Shown: in pieces, positions 7,553 through 15,805 of the stretch
How positions within the stretch are numbered: position 1 is the stretch's first letter
Layout: each line of letters opens with the position of its first letter
From: Candidatus Enterocloster excrementipullorum
Lineage (GTDB): Bacteria > Bacillota > Clostridia > Lachnospirales > Lachnospiraceae
Length of the DNA: 54,745 bases
Direction: 5' to 3'
Assembly: GCA_019119575.1 (NCBI GenBank)
Contig: DWWT01000028.1
Span: 1-54,745 of the forward strand
Translations under genes and position numbers: made by a program
Notes under the pieces: generated by a model
The model's database searches: none
Told to the model about the DNA's origin: nothing
What the model saw: the letters and a program-made list of their open reading frames with translations, nothing else

Positions 7553-9475
7553 ATGAAAACAGAACCGCAAAAGAAAAAAAAGCAGCCTGCTCTCACTGGT
7601 TTTATCTCCGATCTGGACTGCTATCTCTTCGGGGCGGGAACCCACTACGATATTTTCCGCAAGCTGGGCGCCCATCCCCAAACATACAAAGGCCGGGAGG
7701 GCATGTATTTTGCCGTATGGGCCCCCCATGCAAAGGCCGTCCATCTGACCGGTGATTTCAACGGATGGAGCCCGGAGTCCACACCCATGGTACCCATCGC
7801 CCAATCCGGCATATGGGAGTGCTTTTATCCGGGCATGAAGACCGGAGAACTCTACAAATTTGCCGTCACCACCCAGGACGGCCGGGTTCTGTATAAGGCA
7901 GATCCCTTTGCTTTTTCCGCGGAATACAGGCCCGGCACCGCATCGATTACGGCGGATATCTCAGGCTTTCGCTGGACGGACGAGGCCTGGATCAGTAAGC
8001 GGGCCCAGTCAGATATGACAAAACAGCCCATGAGCATCTACGAGGTACATCTCGGCTCCTGGAGAAAGAAAAACCGGCCGGAAAAGGACGGATTCTATAC
8101 ATATGCGGAAGCGGCCCATGAGCTTGCCGCCTACGTAAAGGAGATGGGGTATACACATGTGGAGCTTATGGGGATCGCCGAACATCCCTTTGACGGCTCG
8201 TGGGGCTATCAGGTCACGGGATATTTTGCCCCCACATCCCGGTACGGCTCTCCCAAAGAATTTATGTACTTTGTAAACTATCTCCACCGCCACGGGATCG
8301 GCGTGATTCTTGACTGGGTACCGGCCCATTTTCCTAAGGACGCCCATGGCCTGGCAGATTTTGACGGCCAGCCTCTCTATGAGTACGCGGACCCCCGGAA
8401 GGGAGAACACCCGGACTGGGGCACCAAGGTCTTTGACTATGGAAAAAATGAGGTGAAGGATTTTCTTATAAGCAACGCCCTGTACTGGATCGAAGAGTAC
8501 CATGTGGACGGCCTGCGGGTGGACGCGGTGGCTTCCATGCTGTATCTGGACTACGGCCGGCAGAGCGGGCAGTGGGTTCCCAACAAGTATGGGGGAAATG
8601 AAAACCTGGAAGCCATCGAATTTTTCAAGCATCTGAACAGTGTGCTTCTCGGCCGCGGCCAGGGCGCCATGATGATCGCGGAAGAGTCCACAGCCTGGCC
8701 CAAGGTGACAGCCCCGCCCCAGGACGGAGGACTCGGCTTTTCTTTCAAATGGAATATGGGCTGGATGCATGATTTCCTGGAATATATGAAGCTGGATCCC
8801 TATTTCCGCAAATACAACCATAACCGCATGACCTTTGGGCTCACTTACTTTACCAGCGAGAACTACATACTCACCCTGTCCCACGACGAGGTGGTTCACC
8901 TGAAATGCTCTATGATCAACAAGATGCCCGGACTTGGGGAGGACAAGTTCTCCAATCTGAAAGCAGGCTATACCTTCATGCTGGGGCATCCCGGCAAAAA
9001 GCTCCTGTTCATGGGGCAGGATTTCGGCCAGTGGCATGAGTGGGATGAAAAGGTATCCCTGGATTGGTATCTCACGGATGAGGACAGCCACAGGCGCCTC
9101 CAGGAATATGTGCGGGATCTGCTCCATATTTATAAAAAATATCCCTCTCTCTTCCGCCTGGACAACGAATGGGATGGCTTCCAGTGGGTCAATGCCAATG
9201 ATGGGGACCGCAGCATTTTCAGTTTTATCCGAAGGGATGAGACCAGAAAAAAGAATCTTCTTTTCATCATCAATTTCACGCCTGTGGAGCGCCCGGATTA
9301 CCGGGTGGGCGTGCCCAGACGCGGAAAATATCATCTGATCCTCGATCAGGCCCACGGCGCCTATGCCGCCGGACAGATGCCTTCCTGCACAGCCAAAAAG
9401 GGGGAATGCGACGGTCTTCCTTATTCCTTCGCCTATCCCCTGGCGCCTTACGGAACCGCTATTTTCCGTTTTTAG
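7553..9475 (+). CDS. glgB: 1,4-alpha-glucan branching enzyme
   Basis: Makes the alpha-1,6 branch points of glycogen by cutting an alpha-1,4 chain and transferring it. An N-terminal CBM48 domain (MYFAVWAPHAKAVHLTGDFN) precedes the GH13 barrel. Diagnostic motifs are ELMGIAEHPFDGSWGYQVTG, VILDWVPAHFPKDAHGL, the nucleophile in DGLRVDAVASMLYLDYGR, the acid/base Glu in MMIAEESTAWP, and the transition-state Asp in TLSHDEVVH. 640 residues is typical of the shorter GlgB type. No glgC, glgA, glgD or glgP is in the window, so the rest of glycogen synthesis must be encoded elsewhere. Confidence 0.95.
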   Translation: MKTEPQKKKKQPALTGFISDLDCYLFGAGTHYDIFRKLGAHPQTYKGREGMYFAVWAPHAKAVHLTGDFNGWSPESTPMVPIAQSGIWECFYPGMKTGELYKFAVTTQDGRVLYKADPFAFSAEYRPGTASITADISGFRWTDEAWISKRAQSDMTKQPMSIYEVHLGSWRKKNRPEKDGFYTYAEAAHELAAYVKEMGYTHVELMGIAEHPFDGSWGYQVTGYFAPTSRYGSPKEFMYFVNYLHRHGIGVILDWVPAHFPKDAHGLADFDGQPLYEYADPRKGEHPDWGTKVFDYGKNEVKDFLISNALYWIEEYHVDGLRVDAVASMLYLDYGRQSGQWVPNKYGGNENLEAIEFFKHLNSVLLGRGQGAMMIAEESTAWPKVTAPPQDGGLGFSFKWNMGWMHDFLEYMKLDPYFRKYNHNRMTFGLTYFTSENYILTLSHDEVVHLKCSMINKMPGLGEDKFSNLKAGYTFMLGHPGKKLLFMGQDFGQWHEWDEKVSLDWYLTDEDSHRRLQEYVRDLLHIYKKYPSLFRLDNEWDGFQWVNANDGDRSIFSFIRRDETRKKNLLFIINFTPVERPDYRVGVPRRGKYHLILDQAHGAYAAGQMPSCTAKKGECDGLPYSFAYPLAPYGTAIFRF

Positions 9476-9478
9476 CCG

Positions 9479-9499
9479 CCGGTTCCTCCGGCTGTTTTC
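9479..9499 (+). terminator. Weak hairpin after glgB
   Basis: GCCGG-TTCCT-CCGGC followed by TGTTTTC lies a few nucleotides after the glgB stop. Short arms and a short T-run make it a weak terminator candidate. Confidence 0.4.
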
Positions 9500-9666
9500 A
9501 AACGGGCAAACCGCCTGTCTGAACAGCCTCAGAAAATTGGGCCCAGAAAATTTGTTAAAAATTTATCAAATTGGGTATGTACTTTTTTTGCCGCTTGTAG
9601 TAGAATAAAATCAGCGCGGCGCACAGCCGCCCAGATCGTCTATATTGTGTGGAAGGAGAGTAAATT

Positions 9667-10416
9667 ATGGCAAAAGAACTTATTTTCAGCAGTGCCAAGA
9701 AAACCATTTATCGGGATGGCGGCACTGTCATTAAGGAATTCTGCGAAGGGTTCCCAAAAGCCGAAGTGCTGAACGAAGCCCTCTGCAATGCCCGGGTAGA
9801 GACCATCGAGGCCCTGAACGTGCCCAAGATTCTTGGCGTCACCACCGTGGACGGCCGCTGGGCCATTCTCAAGGAGTATGTACCCGGCCGAACCCTTGAA
9901 GCGCTTATGGATGAGAATCCGGATAAGCTGGAGGAGTATATGGAGCAGATGGTAGATCTCCATCTCCACATTCACGCCCAGGCCTGCCCCCTTCTCAATA
10001 AGCTGAAAGAAAAAACCATGCGTTCTTTAAAGACGGTGGAGCAGCTTGACGACAGCCAGCGCTATGAGCTCCAGACCCGACTGGACGGTATGCCCAAGCA
10101 CACCAAGCTCTGTCACGGTGATTTCAATCCCTCCAACATCATCGTTGGGGATGACGGCAAAATGTATGTCATCGACTGGGTACACGCTTCCCAGGGCAAT
10201 GCCAGCGCCGATGTAGCCAGAACCTATCTTCTTCTCGCCTTAAAGGACAAGAAAAGAGCGGAGCTGTATATGGATATCTTCTGTGAAAAGACCGGTACGG
10301 AAAAGCGTTACGTTCAGGGATGGCTTCCCATCGTGGCTGCCGCTCAGCTCTCCTATAAGAGGCCGGAGGAAAAGGAGCTTCTTGAAAGCTGGATCAACGT
10401 ATTCGAGTATCAATAA
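9667..10416 (+). CDS. Aminoglycoside-phosphotransferase-like kinase (TIGR02172 type)
   Basis: Protein-kinase-like fold small-molecule phosphotransferase of 249 residues. The ATP-binding N-lobe includes TVIKEFCEGF (K23) and WAILKEYVPGRTLE; the catalytic loop is LCHGDFNPSNIIV with D152 and N157, and the metal-binding Asp is D170 in MYVIDWVHAS. It fits the TIGR02172-type family found in gut anaerobes, whose substrate is unknown, and nothing ties it to antibiotic resistance. GGAAGGAG lies before the ATG. It stands alone between glgB and a convergent two-component system, so its context gives no substrate hint. Confidence 0.8.
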   Translation: MAKELIFSSAKKTIYRDGGTVIKEFCEGFPKAEVLNEALCNARVETIEALNVPKILGVTTVDGRWAILKEYVPGRTLEALMDENPDKLEEYMEQMVDLHLHIHAQACPLLNKLKEKTMRSLKTVEQLDDSQRYELQTRLDGMPKHTKLCHGDFNPSNIIVGDDGKMYVIDWVHASQGNASADVARTYLLLALKDKKRAELYMDIFCEKTGTEKRYVQGWLPIVAAAQLSYKRPEEKELLESWINVFEYQ

Positions 10417-10441
10417 GCCAAAAGGGCTGTAAAAAGGTACC

Positions 10442-10488
10442 AAAAAAATCAGGAAGGCCCCCTCTGCGGAACACCTTCCTGATTTTTT
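10442..10488. terminator. Bidirectional terminator between the kinase gene and the histidine kinase gene
   Basis: AAAAAAATCAGGAAGG (10442-10457) pairs with CCTTCCTGATTTTTT (10474-10488), leaving a 16-nt loop, with T-runs on both strands. It lies between the convergent genes and overlaps the stop codon of the leftward histidine kinase gene. Confidence 0.9.
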
Positions 10489-13042
10489 ATATATTGCCGG
10501 ATGCCGGATCTTTCTCAGAGGCATCCGGACTTTCCGGCTCATCTTCCTTCCCGGAATCCGCCTCCGCAGCCTTCCCGCTCTGCGGTTCATTTTCGGAAGC
10601 CTCTCCCATGATCTCATTTTGAGGCCTGTCTGCAGGGATTTCTTCCAGTTTCTTTTCTTCGGGCTTCCCTTCTTCAGGCAGCGCCTGATCCTTTGTCTCC
10701 GTCAGCGCTTCTCCCGCCGTACGCTCGCCCTTTTTCTCACACCGCTCCAGAGGGAAGATTACCGAAACCTTAAACAGGTCTCCATCAATCTCCAGGCTGA
10801 ATACCCCGCCCTGCAGCTCCGTCAGACTCTGGGCAATGGAAAGCCCCAGGCCGCTGCCCTCCGTGGTTCTGGACACATCTCCCCGCACAAACCGTTCCGT
10901 CAGTTCGCTCGGGCTGATATTCAGGGGCTTCTCCGACACATTTTTCATGGTAAATATGGCCCTGTCTCCATCCTCCTTCACATCCACGTAAACCCGGCTG
11001 TGCTCCATTGCATACTTAAATGCATTGGTGTAGAGGTTTTCCAGAACACGCCACAGCCTTCTGCCGTCCGCCCGGATGATCAGTGCATCCTCCGGCAGCC
11101 CCTGCACCAGCTCCAGACGGCGCTGTTCAAACCGCTCTTCAAACTCCCCGATGGTCTGCTGTACCAGTTCCACCAGATTGATGTCCGCCATCTCCAGCTT
11201 TAAATTCCCGGAGCTGGCTTTGGATGCCTCCACAAGATCCTCCGTCAGAGTTTTAAGCCGCTGGGATTTCTGATCCAGCACCTCCAGATACGCAGCCACC
11301 TTGGGATTGTCAATCTTCTCCCGCTTAATCAAATCCACATAGTTGATAATGGATGTAAGGGGTGTTTTAATGTCATGGGATACATTCGTGATCAGATCCG
11401 CCTTCATCCGTTCACTCTTCACCTGCTCCATCAGAGCCGTTCCAAGGCCGCTGCTGATATTATTGATGTGCTCTCCCATATTCCGCTCTTTTCCCGTAAG
11501 CTTTTCTGTGTCTATACGGTAATTCGTATCCCCCTTGGAGATATTGCTGACCGCCGCATCCAGCAGATCCCGCTGTACGGATTTTTTAAATAAAATATGG
11601 AAAATCAGGCCATCTACGCCGGCAAGCACCACAACCAGCGCGATAAACAGCAGGCGGTAAACCGGCTTTTCATCCCGATTGGCAAAAAGGAAAATGAGTC
11701 CCCAAAGCGCCAGTACATTTCCCCCCAGAAAAGAGAGATACGATGTTCCCATGCGGCCGGCATATGATACGCGTCCCATATACATCTCCAGCGCGTCTCT
11801 AAGCTTTTTAATCAGACTGTATTTCCAAAGGCATCTCGCTTTATACCTCCGGATCAGCGCAAATCCGCAGAGCAGAAGGCTTACATAGACGGAGACAATC
11901 CACACTACCTTGTTCCAATAGTCCCACTGCTCTTCCGCGGCAAACAGGCTGATCAGGCGGATTCCCGCATACTGGATGAGGACAATGGCCACAGCCGAGC
12001 CGACAGCCCACAAAATCAAAAAAATTTCCGTATAAATCTCATCAATCGGATACAGCCGGATCTCATCCGACTCTTCATCCACATGACCGGATACAATCGT
12101 CATGAAAAGGAGGGTGGCAAAGCAGCCCACCAATCCTAAAATAACGCCTCCCATGCCCATAATATATGCATTCCGATCCGCCCCATAAGCTGCGGCCTGG
12201 GCAGAATAGGCATCGTCATTGGGATACGATGTATCTACAGCCACAACCATATAATTCTGATCATTGCTGTAGGGATTCCACCGCTCCAGGAGGGTCGCCG
12301 CATTGTTGGGAATCACGGACAGATTGCTGTATATTTCCACCGTATTTCCCTGAATATACAGGTATTTTCCCGCATCCCGCATTTCCTCTACGGACATGCC
12401 CTCCATATTTGTATAGAGACTTTCTTCTCCTTCATCGCTGGTATAGCTGATGCGAAAGTAAAGGTTCGTCGCCCCATCCACATAGTAATTATACGTCTTA
12501 TAGTATTTTCCCAAATGCCCCAGAAGCTGCATAACCAGCTCATACTTTGTCATCCGGGGCGCTAAATCCGTGGCCTCCAGGAAGCTGGGATTATCCGTGT
12601 AATAGGCAATATCTACCTCTGTCTCCTGATCCTCATCGTCATCGCCCATGGACCAGGGCGCGCCCGCCACATTATAATCCCCGTCCAGATAATATCCCAT
12701 CATTTTCCCGTACCGAACCACATCATCCAGGGTCCATTCTTCCGCATCCCCCGGCCCGTTGGTGGTTCGCATAATGGGTTTATACATATCCAGTTTCCCG
12801 TTGGTCTCAAACATATTCTTGTAGCCGGCATATGTAAATATATTGGAGATATCCTCTGCCAGCTGCTGACTGAATGATTCGGAATCCTCATACACGTCAT
12901 CGAATATCCATTTGACGCCCCGTCCATAATTCGCGCTGAGATACATAGCGCTGACCCCGGCGATCAGACACAGCATAAATACGATATGGAGAAACGTCAA
13001 TGCGGCTTTCTTTTTCCGAATCTTCCTCTTAGCCTCCGCCAT
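10487..13042 (-). CDS. Large sensor histidine kinase, six membrane segments, acidic C-terminal tail
   Basis: Partner of the response regulator 8 nt upstream. A basic N-terminus and one membrane segment (~13-36) lead into an extracellular sensor region of ~260 residues. Five further membrane segments lie between ~297 and ~480. Then come a HAMP-like stretch, HisKA with VSHDIKTPLTSIINYVDL, and the ATPase domain with N box LENLYTNAFKYA and G box GSGLGLSIAQSL. About 86 residues follow the ATPase domain (~766-851), rich in Glu, Pro, Lys, Ser and Ala and without recognisable fold; this tail is unusual. The signal sensed is unknown. 851 residues is long for this class. Confidence 0.9.
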   Translation of the reverse strand: MAEAKRKIRKKKAALTFLHIVFMLCLIAGVSAMYLSANYGRGVKWIFDDVYEDSESFSQQLAEDISNIFTYAGYKNMFETNGKLDMYKPIMRTTNGPGDAEEWTLDDVVRYGKMMGYYLDGDYNVAGAPWSMGDDDEDQETEVDIAYYTDNPSFLEATDLAPRMTKYELVMQLLGHLGKYYKTYNYYVDGATNLYFRISYTSDEGEESLYTNMEGMSVEEMRDAGKYLYIQGNTVEIYSNLSVIPNNAATLLERWNPYSNDQNYMVVAVDTSYPNDDAYSAQAAAYGADRNAYIMGMGGVILGLVGCFATLLFMTIVSGHVDEESDEIRLYPIDEIYTEIFLILWAVGSAVAIVLIQYAGIRLISLFAAEEQWDYWNKVVWIVSVYVSLLLCGFALIRRYKARCLWKYSLIKKLRDALEMYMGRVSYAGRMGTSYLSFLGGNVLALWGLIFLFANRDEKPVYRLLFIALVVVLAGVDGLIFHILFKKSVQRDLLDAAVSNISKGDTNYRIDTEKLTGKERNMGEHINNISSGLGTALMEQVKSERMKADLITNVSHDIKTPLTSIINYVDLIKREKIDNPKVAAYLEVLDQKSQRLKTLTEDLVEASKASSGNLKLEMADINLVELVQQTIGEFEERFEQRRLELVQGLPEDALIIRADGRRLWRVLENLYTNAFKYAMEHSRVYVDVKEDGDRAIFTMKNVSEKPLNISPSELTERFVRGDVSRTTEGSGLGLSIAQSLTELQGGVFSLEIDGDLFKVSVIFPLERCEKKGERTAGEALTETKDQALPEEGKPEEKKLEEIPADRPQNEIMGEASENEPQSGKAAEADSGKEDEPESPDASEKDPASGNI

Positions 13043-13050
13043 ACAACCAC

Positions 13051-13746
13051 CTACTGCTTTTCAATCTTATATCCCACGCCCCATACTACCTTCAGATACT
13101 TGGGCTCCCTGGGATTGATTTCAATTTTCTCGCGGATGTGGCGGATATGAACCGCTACCGTATTGTCCGCGCCGATGGCCTCTTCATTCCATATCTGCTC
13201 GTAGATCTCATCGATAGAGAATACCTTGCCCGCATTTTTCACCAGCAGAAGAAGGATATTGTACTCAATAGGCGTCAGCTTGATGGGTTCTCCGTCCACT
13301 GTCACTTCTTTATTATCATCATTGATCTGGAGGCCGCCGCACTTGTACACCTGCCCCTCATTCTGCTGCGTCATATTCCCCAGCTGCGTGTATCGTCTGA
13401 GCTGGGACTTCACCCGGGCTACCAGCTCCAGGGGGTTAAAGGGCTTTGTGATGTAATCGTCCGCCCCGATGTTGAGCCCAAGGATTTTGTCCGTATCCTC
13501 AGACTTTGCTGACAGGATAATGATGGGGATGCTGCTGGTCTCCCGCACCTTGAGGGTGGTTCGGATTCCGTCAAGTCCCGGCATCATCACGTCCATAATC
13601 AACAGATCCACGTTGTTTTCCGCCAGATAATCCAGGGCCTCATATCCGTCATAGGCCTTGATCACCTGGTAGCCCTCACCTGTGAGATAAATATCAATGG
13701 CTTCTACAATCTGCTTATCATCGTCACATACCAATATGGTCTGCAT
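13051..13746 (-). CDS. OmpR/PhoB-family response regulator
   Basis: Receiver domain (1-120) with acidic pocket D8-D10, phospho-acceptor D52 in LLIMDVMMPG and conserved K101 in YITKPFNP, followed by an OmpR-type winged helix (IKLTPIEYNILLLLVKNAG ... VAVHIRHIREKIE). 231 residues is standard. AAGGAGG lies 8 nt before the ATG. It is the first gene of the pair and should be phosphorylated by the kinase that follows. Overall style resembles the VanR/VncR class, but no target gene is evident. Confidence 0.95.
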   Translation of the reverse strand: MQTILVCDDDKQIVEAIDIYLTGEGYQVIKAYDGYEALDYLAENNVDLLIMDVMMPGLDGIRTTLKVRETSSIPIIILSAKSEDTDKILGLNIGADDYITKPFNPLELVARVKSQLRRYTQLGNMTQQNEGQVYKCGGLQINDDNKEVTVDGEPIKLTPIEYNILLLLVKNAGKVFSIDEIYEQIWNEEAIGADNTVAVHIRHIREKIEINPREPKYLKVVWGVGYKIEKQ

Positions 13747-13780
13747 ATCCTGTCCTCCTTCTCTACGCAGTTATCCTTAA

Positions 13781-13828
13781 AGCGTGTTTGACCTGCCCAT
13801 TCATTCCCGCAATTTTCAAGCACACGCT
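13781..13828 (-). terminator. Candidate terminator of the NlpC/P60 gene
   Basis: On the minus strand AGCGTGTGCTTG, starting at the stop codon, can pair with CAAACACGCT about 26 nt later (plus-strand 13817-13828 and 13781-13790), followed by TTAAGG. The T-run is poor, so this is only a candidate. Confidence 0.4.
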
Positions 13829-15434
13829 AGAAAATTCTCCAGGCACAGATAAAGTTGTTGGCCCACCACTGGCTCAGGCTTCTGTGCACCACCCGGCCAT
13901 TACTGGAGGAAGCGTCAATGACCATGCCTCCGCCGGTAGCGATTCCCACATGACCTCTCACTACGACAATATCGCCTGCCTGTATATCGTTAAAGTTGCT
14001 TACTCTGGTGTACCGGCCCGGATTGCGCCAGCCGGAGGATGTCAGATAGCTCTGGCTCACTCCCGCCTGATTCAGGCACCAGTATACAAATCCGGAGCAG
14101 TCGAACGAGTTGGGCCCCTTGGCTCCCCATACGTAAGGACTTCCAAGCCGGGACGTGGCCGCAGATATCAGGGCGGACACGCCGCTTCCCGATGCCGGCG
14201 GCGGAGGTGTCTGGGTGGTGCTTCCGCCAGTATTTCCTGCGGATCCTGAACCTCCGGATGTTCCGGAACCCCGCCCGGAATTTCCTGACTGGCTGCGTCC
14301 TCCGGAAGAGGAAGAACCGCCTGCGGCCGCACGCCGCACGTCATCGCCGGTCAATTTCGCCATCGTCTGCACGCCTACCAGCCCGTCAGCCGTCAGTCCG
14401 TTTCTCGACTGGAAGTTCCGAACCGCATTCTCCGTGATCTCTCCATAGTATCCCGTCACATTGGCCGAGGACAGATAGCCGTATTTGCTCAAGAGCTCCT
14501 GCACGCGGCTCACCGCATCTCCCTGCTCGCCCAGCATCATGCCGTTGGGCCTTGCATCCCCGCTCTCTAAGAGCATACGCGTGGAGGGGCCGAGATAGCC
14601 GTCCACAACCAAGTCGTTGCGTGCCTGGAACTGCTTCACCGCAATCACCGTATCCTGCCCGAAGGCGCCGTCCGGCGTGGTGGTAAGATATCCCAGCTCC
14701 TTCAGACGCTGCTGGCATGCCAGAACCACCTCACTGTGCTCTCCATAAGAAAGGTAGTTGGGCTTTATCTCGTCACTGTAAAGAAGGTTAAATGTCTGCT
14801 GTCCCACTTTTCCGTCCTGGGTCAGGCCGTTGACCTCCTGAAGCTTTAAAACCGCCGCTTCCGTGGAGTCGCCAAAATTCCCCGTAACCTGGTCGGCGGA
14901 CGCCAGATATCCCAGCTCATAGAGACGCTGCTGGATCCGCTTGATATCCTCGCCTTCCGTCCCCTTGGACACGGCGTAATACTTGGCGTCCTCAGCCATC
15001 AGCGCATCCCAGGTAGTATTTCCCACGATTCCATCCATGGGAAGCTCATTCTGTCTCTGGAAATGCAGCACCGCCTGCCTGGTAGCCTCTCCATAATAGT
15101 CCGTAGGCTCATCGTTATCCATAAAACCAAGATCCATCAATCGCTGCTGTACCTTCTTGACAATCTCATGACGGACTCCCAGGCGCAGATACTCCGGAGC
15201 AGGCTCCGCATCCGGCAGATCCACGTCATCAAGGCCTGGGAGGATCTGTCCTTCCAGGCCCAGAGGGGCGATCGTTTCCGGCACGGTCTCAATGACCAAT
15301 GCGTTGGATGGGGAGGCGTCCGCTGCTGCCTGGCCAGACTGCCCGGCCGAAGAAGAACAGCCGGTGAGGGCCGCTGCCAGGAGAATCGCGGCAGGGGTAT
15401 ATGTATATATGGGTCGGCGGGGGATGTATTTCAT
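13827..15434 (-). CDS. Lipoprotein with four peptidoglycan-binding repeats and an NlpC/P60 hydrolase domain
   Basis: Cell-wall hydrolase, probably a gamma-D-Glu-diamino-acid endopeptidase. The N-terminus has a signal peptide ending in a lipobox (ALTGC, ~residues 22-26), so it should be membrane-anchored. Four peptidoglycan-binding-1 repeats fill ~75-360, each with the xVxxxQxRLxxLGY ... FQxxNxLxxDGxxGxxT pattern. A Ser/Gly-rich linker follows. The catalytic domain starts near ALISAATSRLGSPYVWG, with catalytic Cys in NSFDCSGFVYW and His in VVRGHVGIATGG. Four binding repeats is more than usual. RBS AAAGG is weak. The gene is monocistronic. Confidence 0.92.
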   Translation of the reverse strand: MKYIPRRPIYTYTPAAILLAAALTGCSSSAGQSGQAAADASPSNALVIETVPETIAPLGLEGQILPGLDDVDLPDAEPAPEYLRLGVRHEIVKKVQQRLMDLGFMDNDEPTDYYGEATRQAVLHFQRQNELPMDGIVGNTTWDALMAEDAKYYAVSKGTEGEDIKRIQQRLYELGYLASADQVTGNFGDSTEAAVLKLQEVNGLTQDGKVGQQTFNLLYSDEIKPNYLSYGEHSEVVLACQQRLKELGYLTTTPDGAFGQDTVIAVKQFQARNDLVVDGYLGPSTRMLLESGDARPNGMMLGEQGDAVSRVQELLSKYGYLSSANVTGYYGEITENAVRNFQSRNGLTADGLVGVQTMAKLTGDDVRRAAAGGSSSSGGRSQSGNSGRGSGTSGGSGSAGNTGGSTTQTPPPPASGSGVSALISAATSRLGSPYVWGAKGPNSFDCSGFVYWCLNQAGVSQSYLTSSGWRNPGRYTRVSNFNDIQAGDIVVVRGHVGIATGGGMVIDASSSNGRVVHRSLSQWWANNFICAWRIF

Positions 15435-15600
15435 GGGTGGGTGGACCTTTCTTTTGTGGTTCTTGGGGGTAGGGCTTGCCTGCGGGCTTTGCGATAGCCT
15501 TTTGGGTAGGGGCTCGCCTGCGGCTTTGCCTTATTGCCGATTCCGCAGTGCACCTCGCTTCCGCTTCGCTCCAGCTCGGTCACGGGCTTCGCCCTATAAA
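15435..15600. repeat. Two degenerate ~30-bp direct repeats and GC-rich short palindromes
   Basis: Two copies of a GC-rich unit lie at 15463-15492 and 15501-15530, sharing GGGTAGGG and a core of GCCTGCGG(G)CTTTGC. Beyond them, 15541-15597 is full of short complementary words (CACCTCGCTTCCGC, TTCGCTCCAGCTC, GGGCTTCGCCC). This lies upstream of the NlpC/P60 gene and looks like a mobile or structural intergenic repeat family, not coding DNA. The NlpC/P60 promoter must lie within or near it, but I see no clean one. Confidence 0.55.
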
Positions 15601-15663
15601 AGAAGGCAGGCAGAGAGCTGCTTATGTGCGAGCACAATGCAGCTCTCTGCCTGCCTTCTTTTG
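15601..15663. terminator. Long perfect hairpin with 21-bp arms, bidirectional terminator
   Basis: Arms at 15601-15621 and 15639-15659 are perfectly complementary over 21 bp. The 17-nt loop contains a further TGTGC-GA-GCACA stem. TTTT follows on both strands. It lies 142 nt downstream of the leftward MerR-type gene and could end its transcript. Its length and perfection are beyond an ordinary terminator. Confidence 0.65.
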
Positions 15664-15805
15664 CACTGCTCATTGCCTACGTGGACATTTTACCACAAAT
15701 TCATTCAAATAGCGATATGGAAATTGAGGTCTTAAGAAAATTGCAAGGGTTATCCACAACAGGCGCGGATGCGTCTCTTCCTATCCGCAGTACCGGATCT
15801 TTCTT
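15664..15805. other. Non-coding remainder between the hairpin and the MerR-type gene
   Basis: Moderately AT-rich sequence with no convincing gene. It is the 3' flank of the leftward MerR-type gene. I see nothing further in it. Confidence 0.4.

Noticed and set aside
8009..9355. Long open frame opposite glgB
   Set aside because: Same reason: the plus-strand branching enzyme has all catalytic motifs, and the antisense frame has none.
9667..10416. Aminoglycoside resistance gene
   Set aside because: It has the fold's catalytic motifs only; the family is broad and nothing else around it points to antibiotic resistance.
15463..15530. Possible short CRISPR-like array
   Set aside because: Only two imperfect repeats, spaced by 8 nt, with no spacers and no cas genes in the window.
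15431..15673. Small ORFs on both strands in the repeat region
   Set aside because: They consist of translated repeats and hairpin arms, lack ribosome-binding sites and overlap the terminator.
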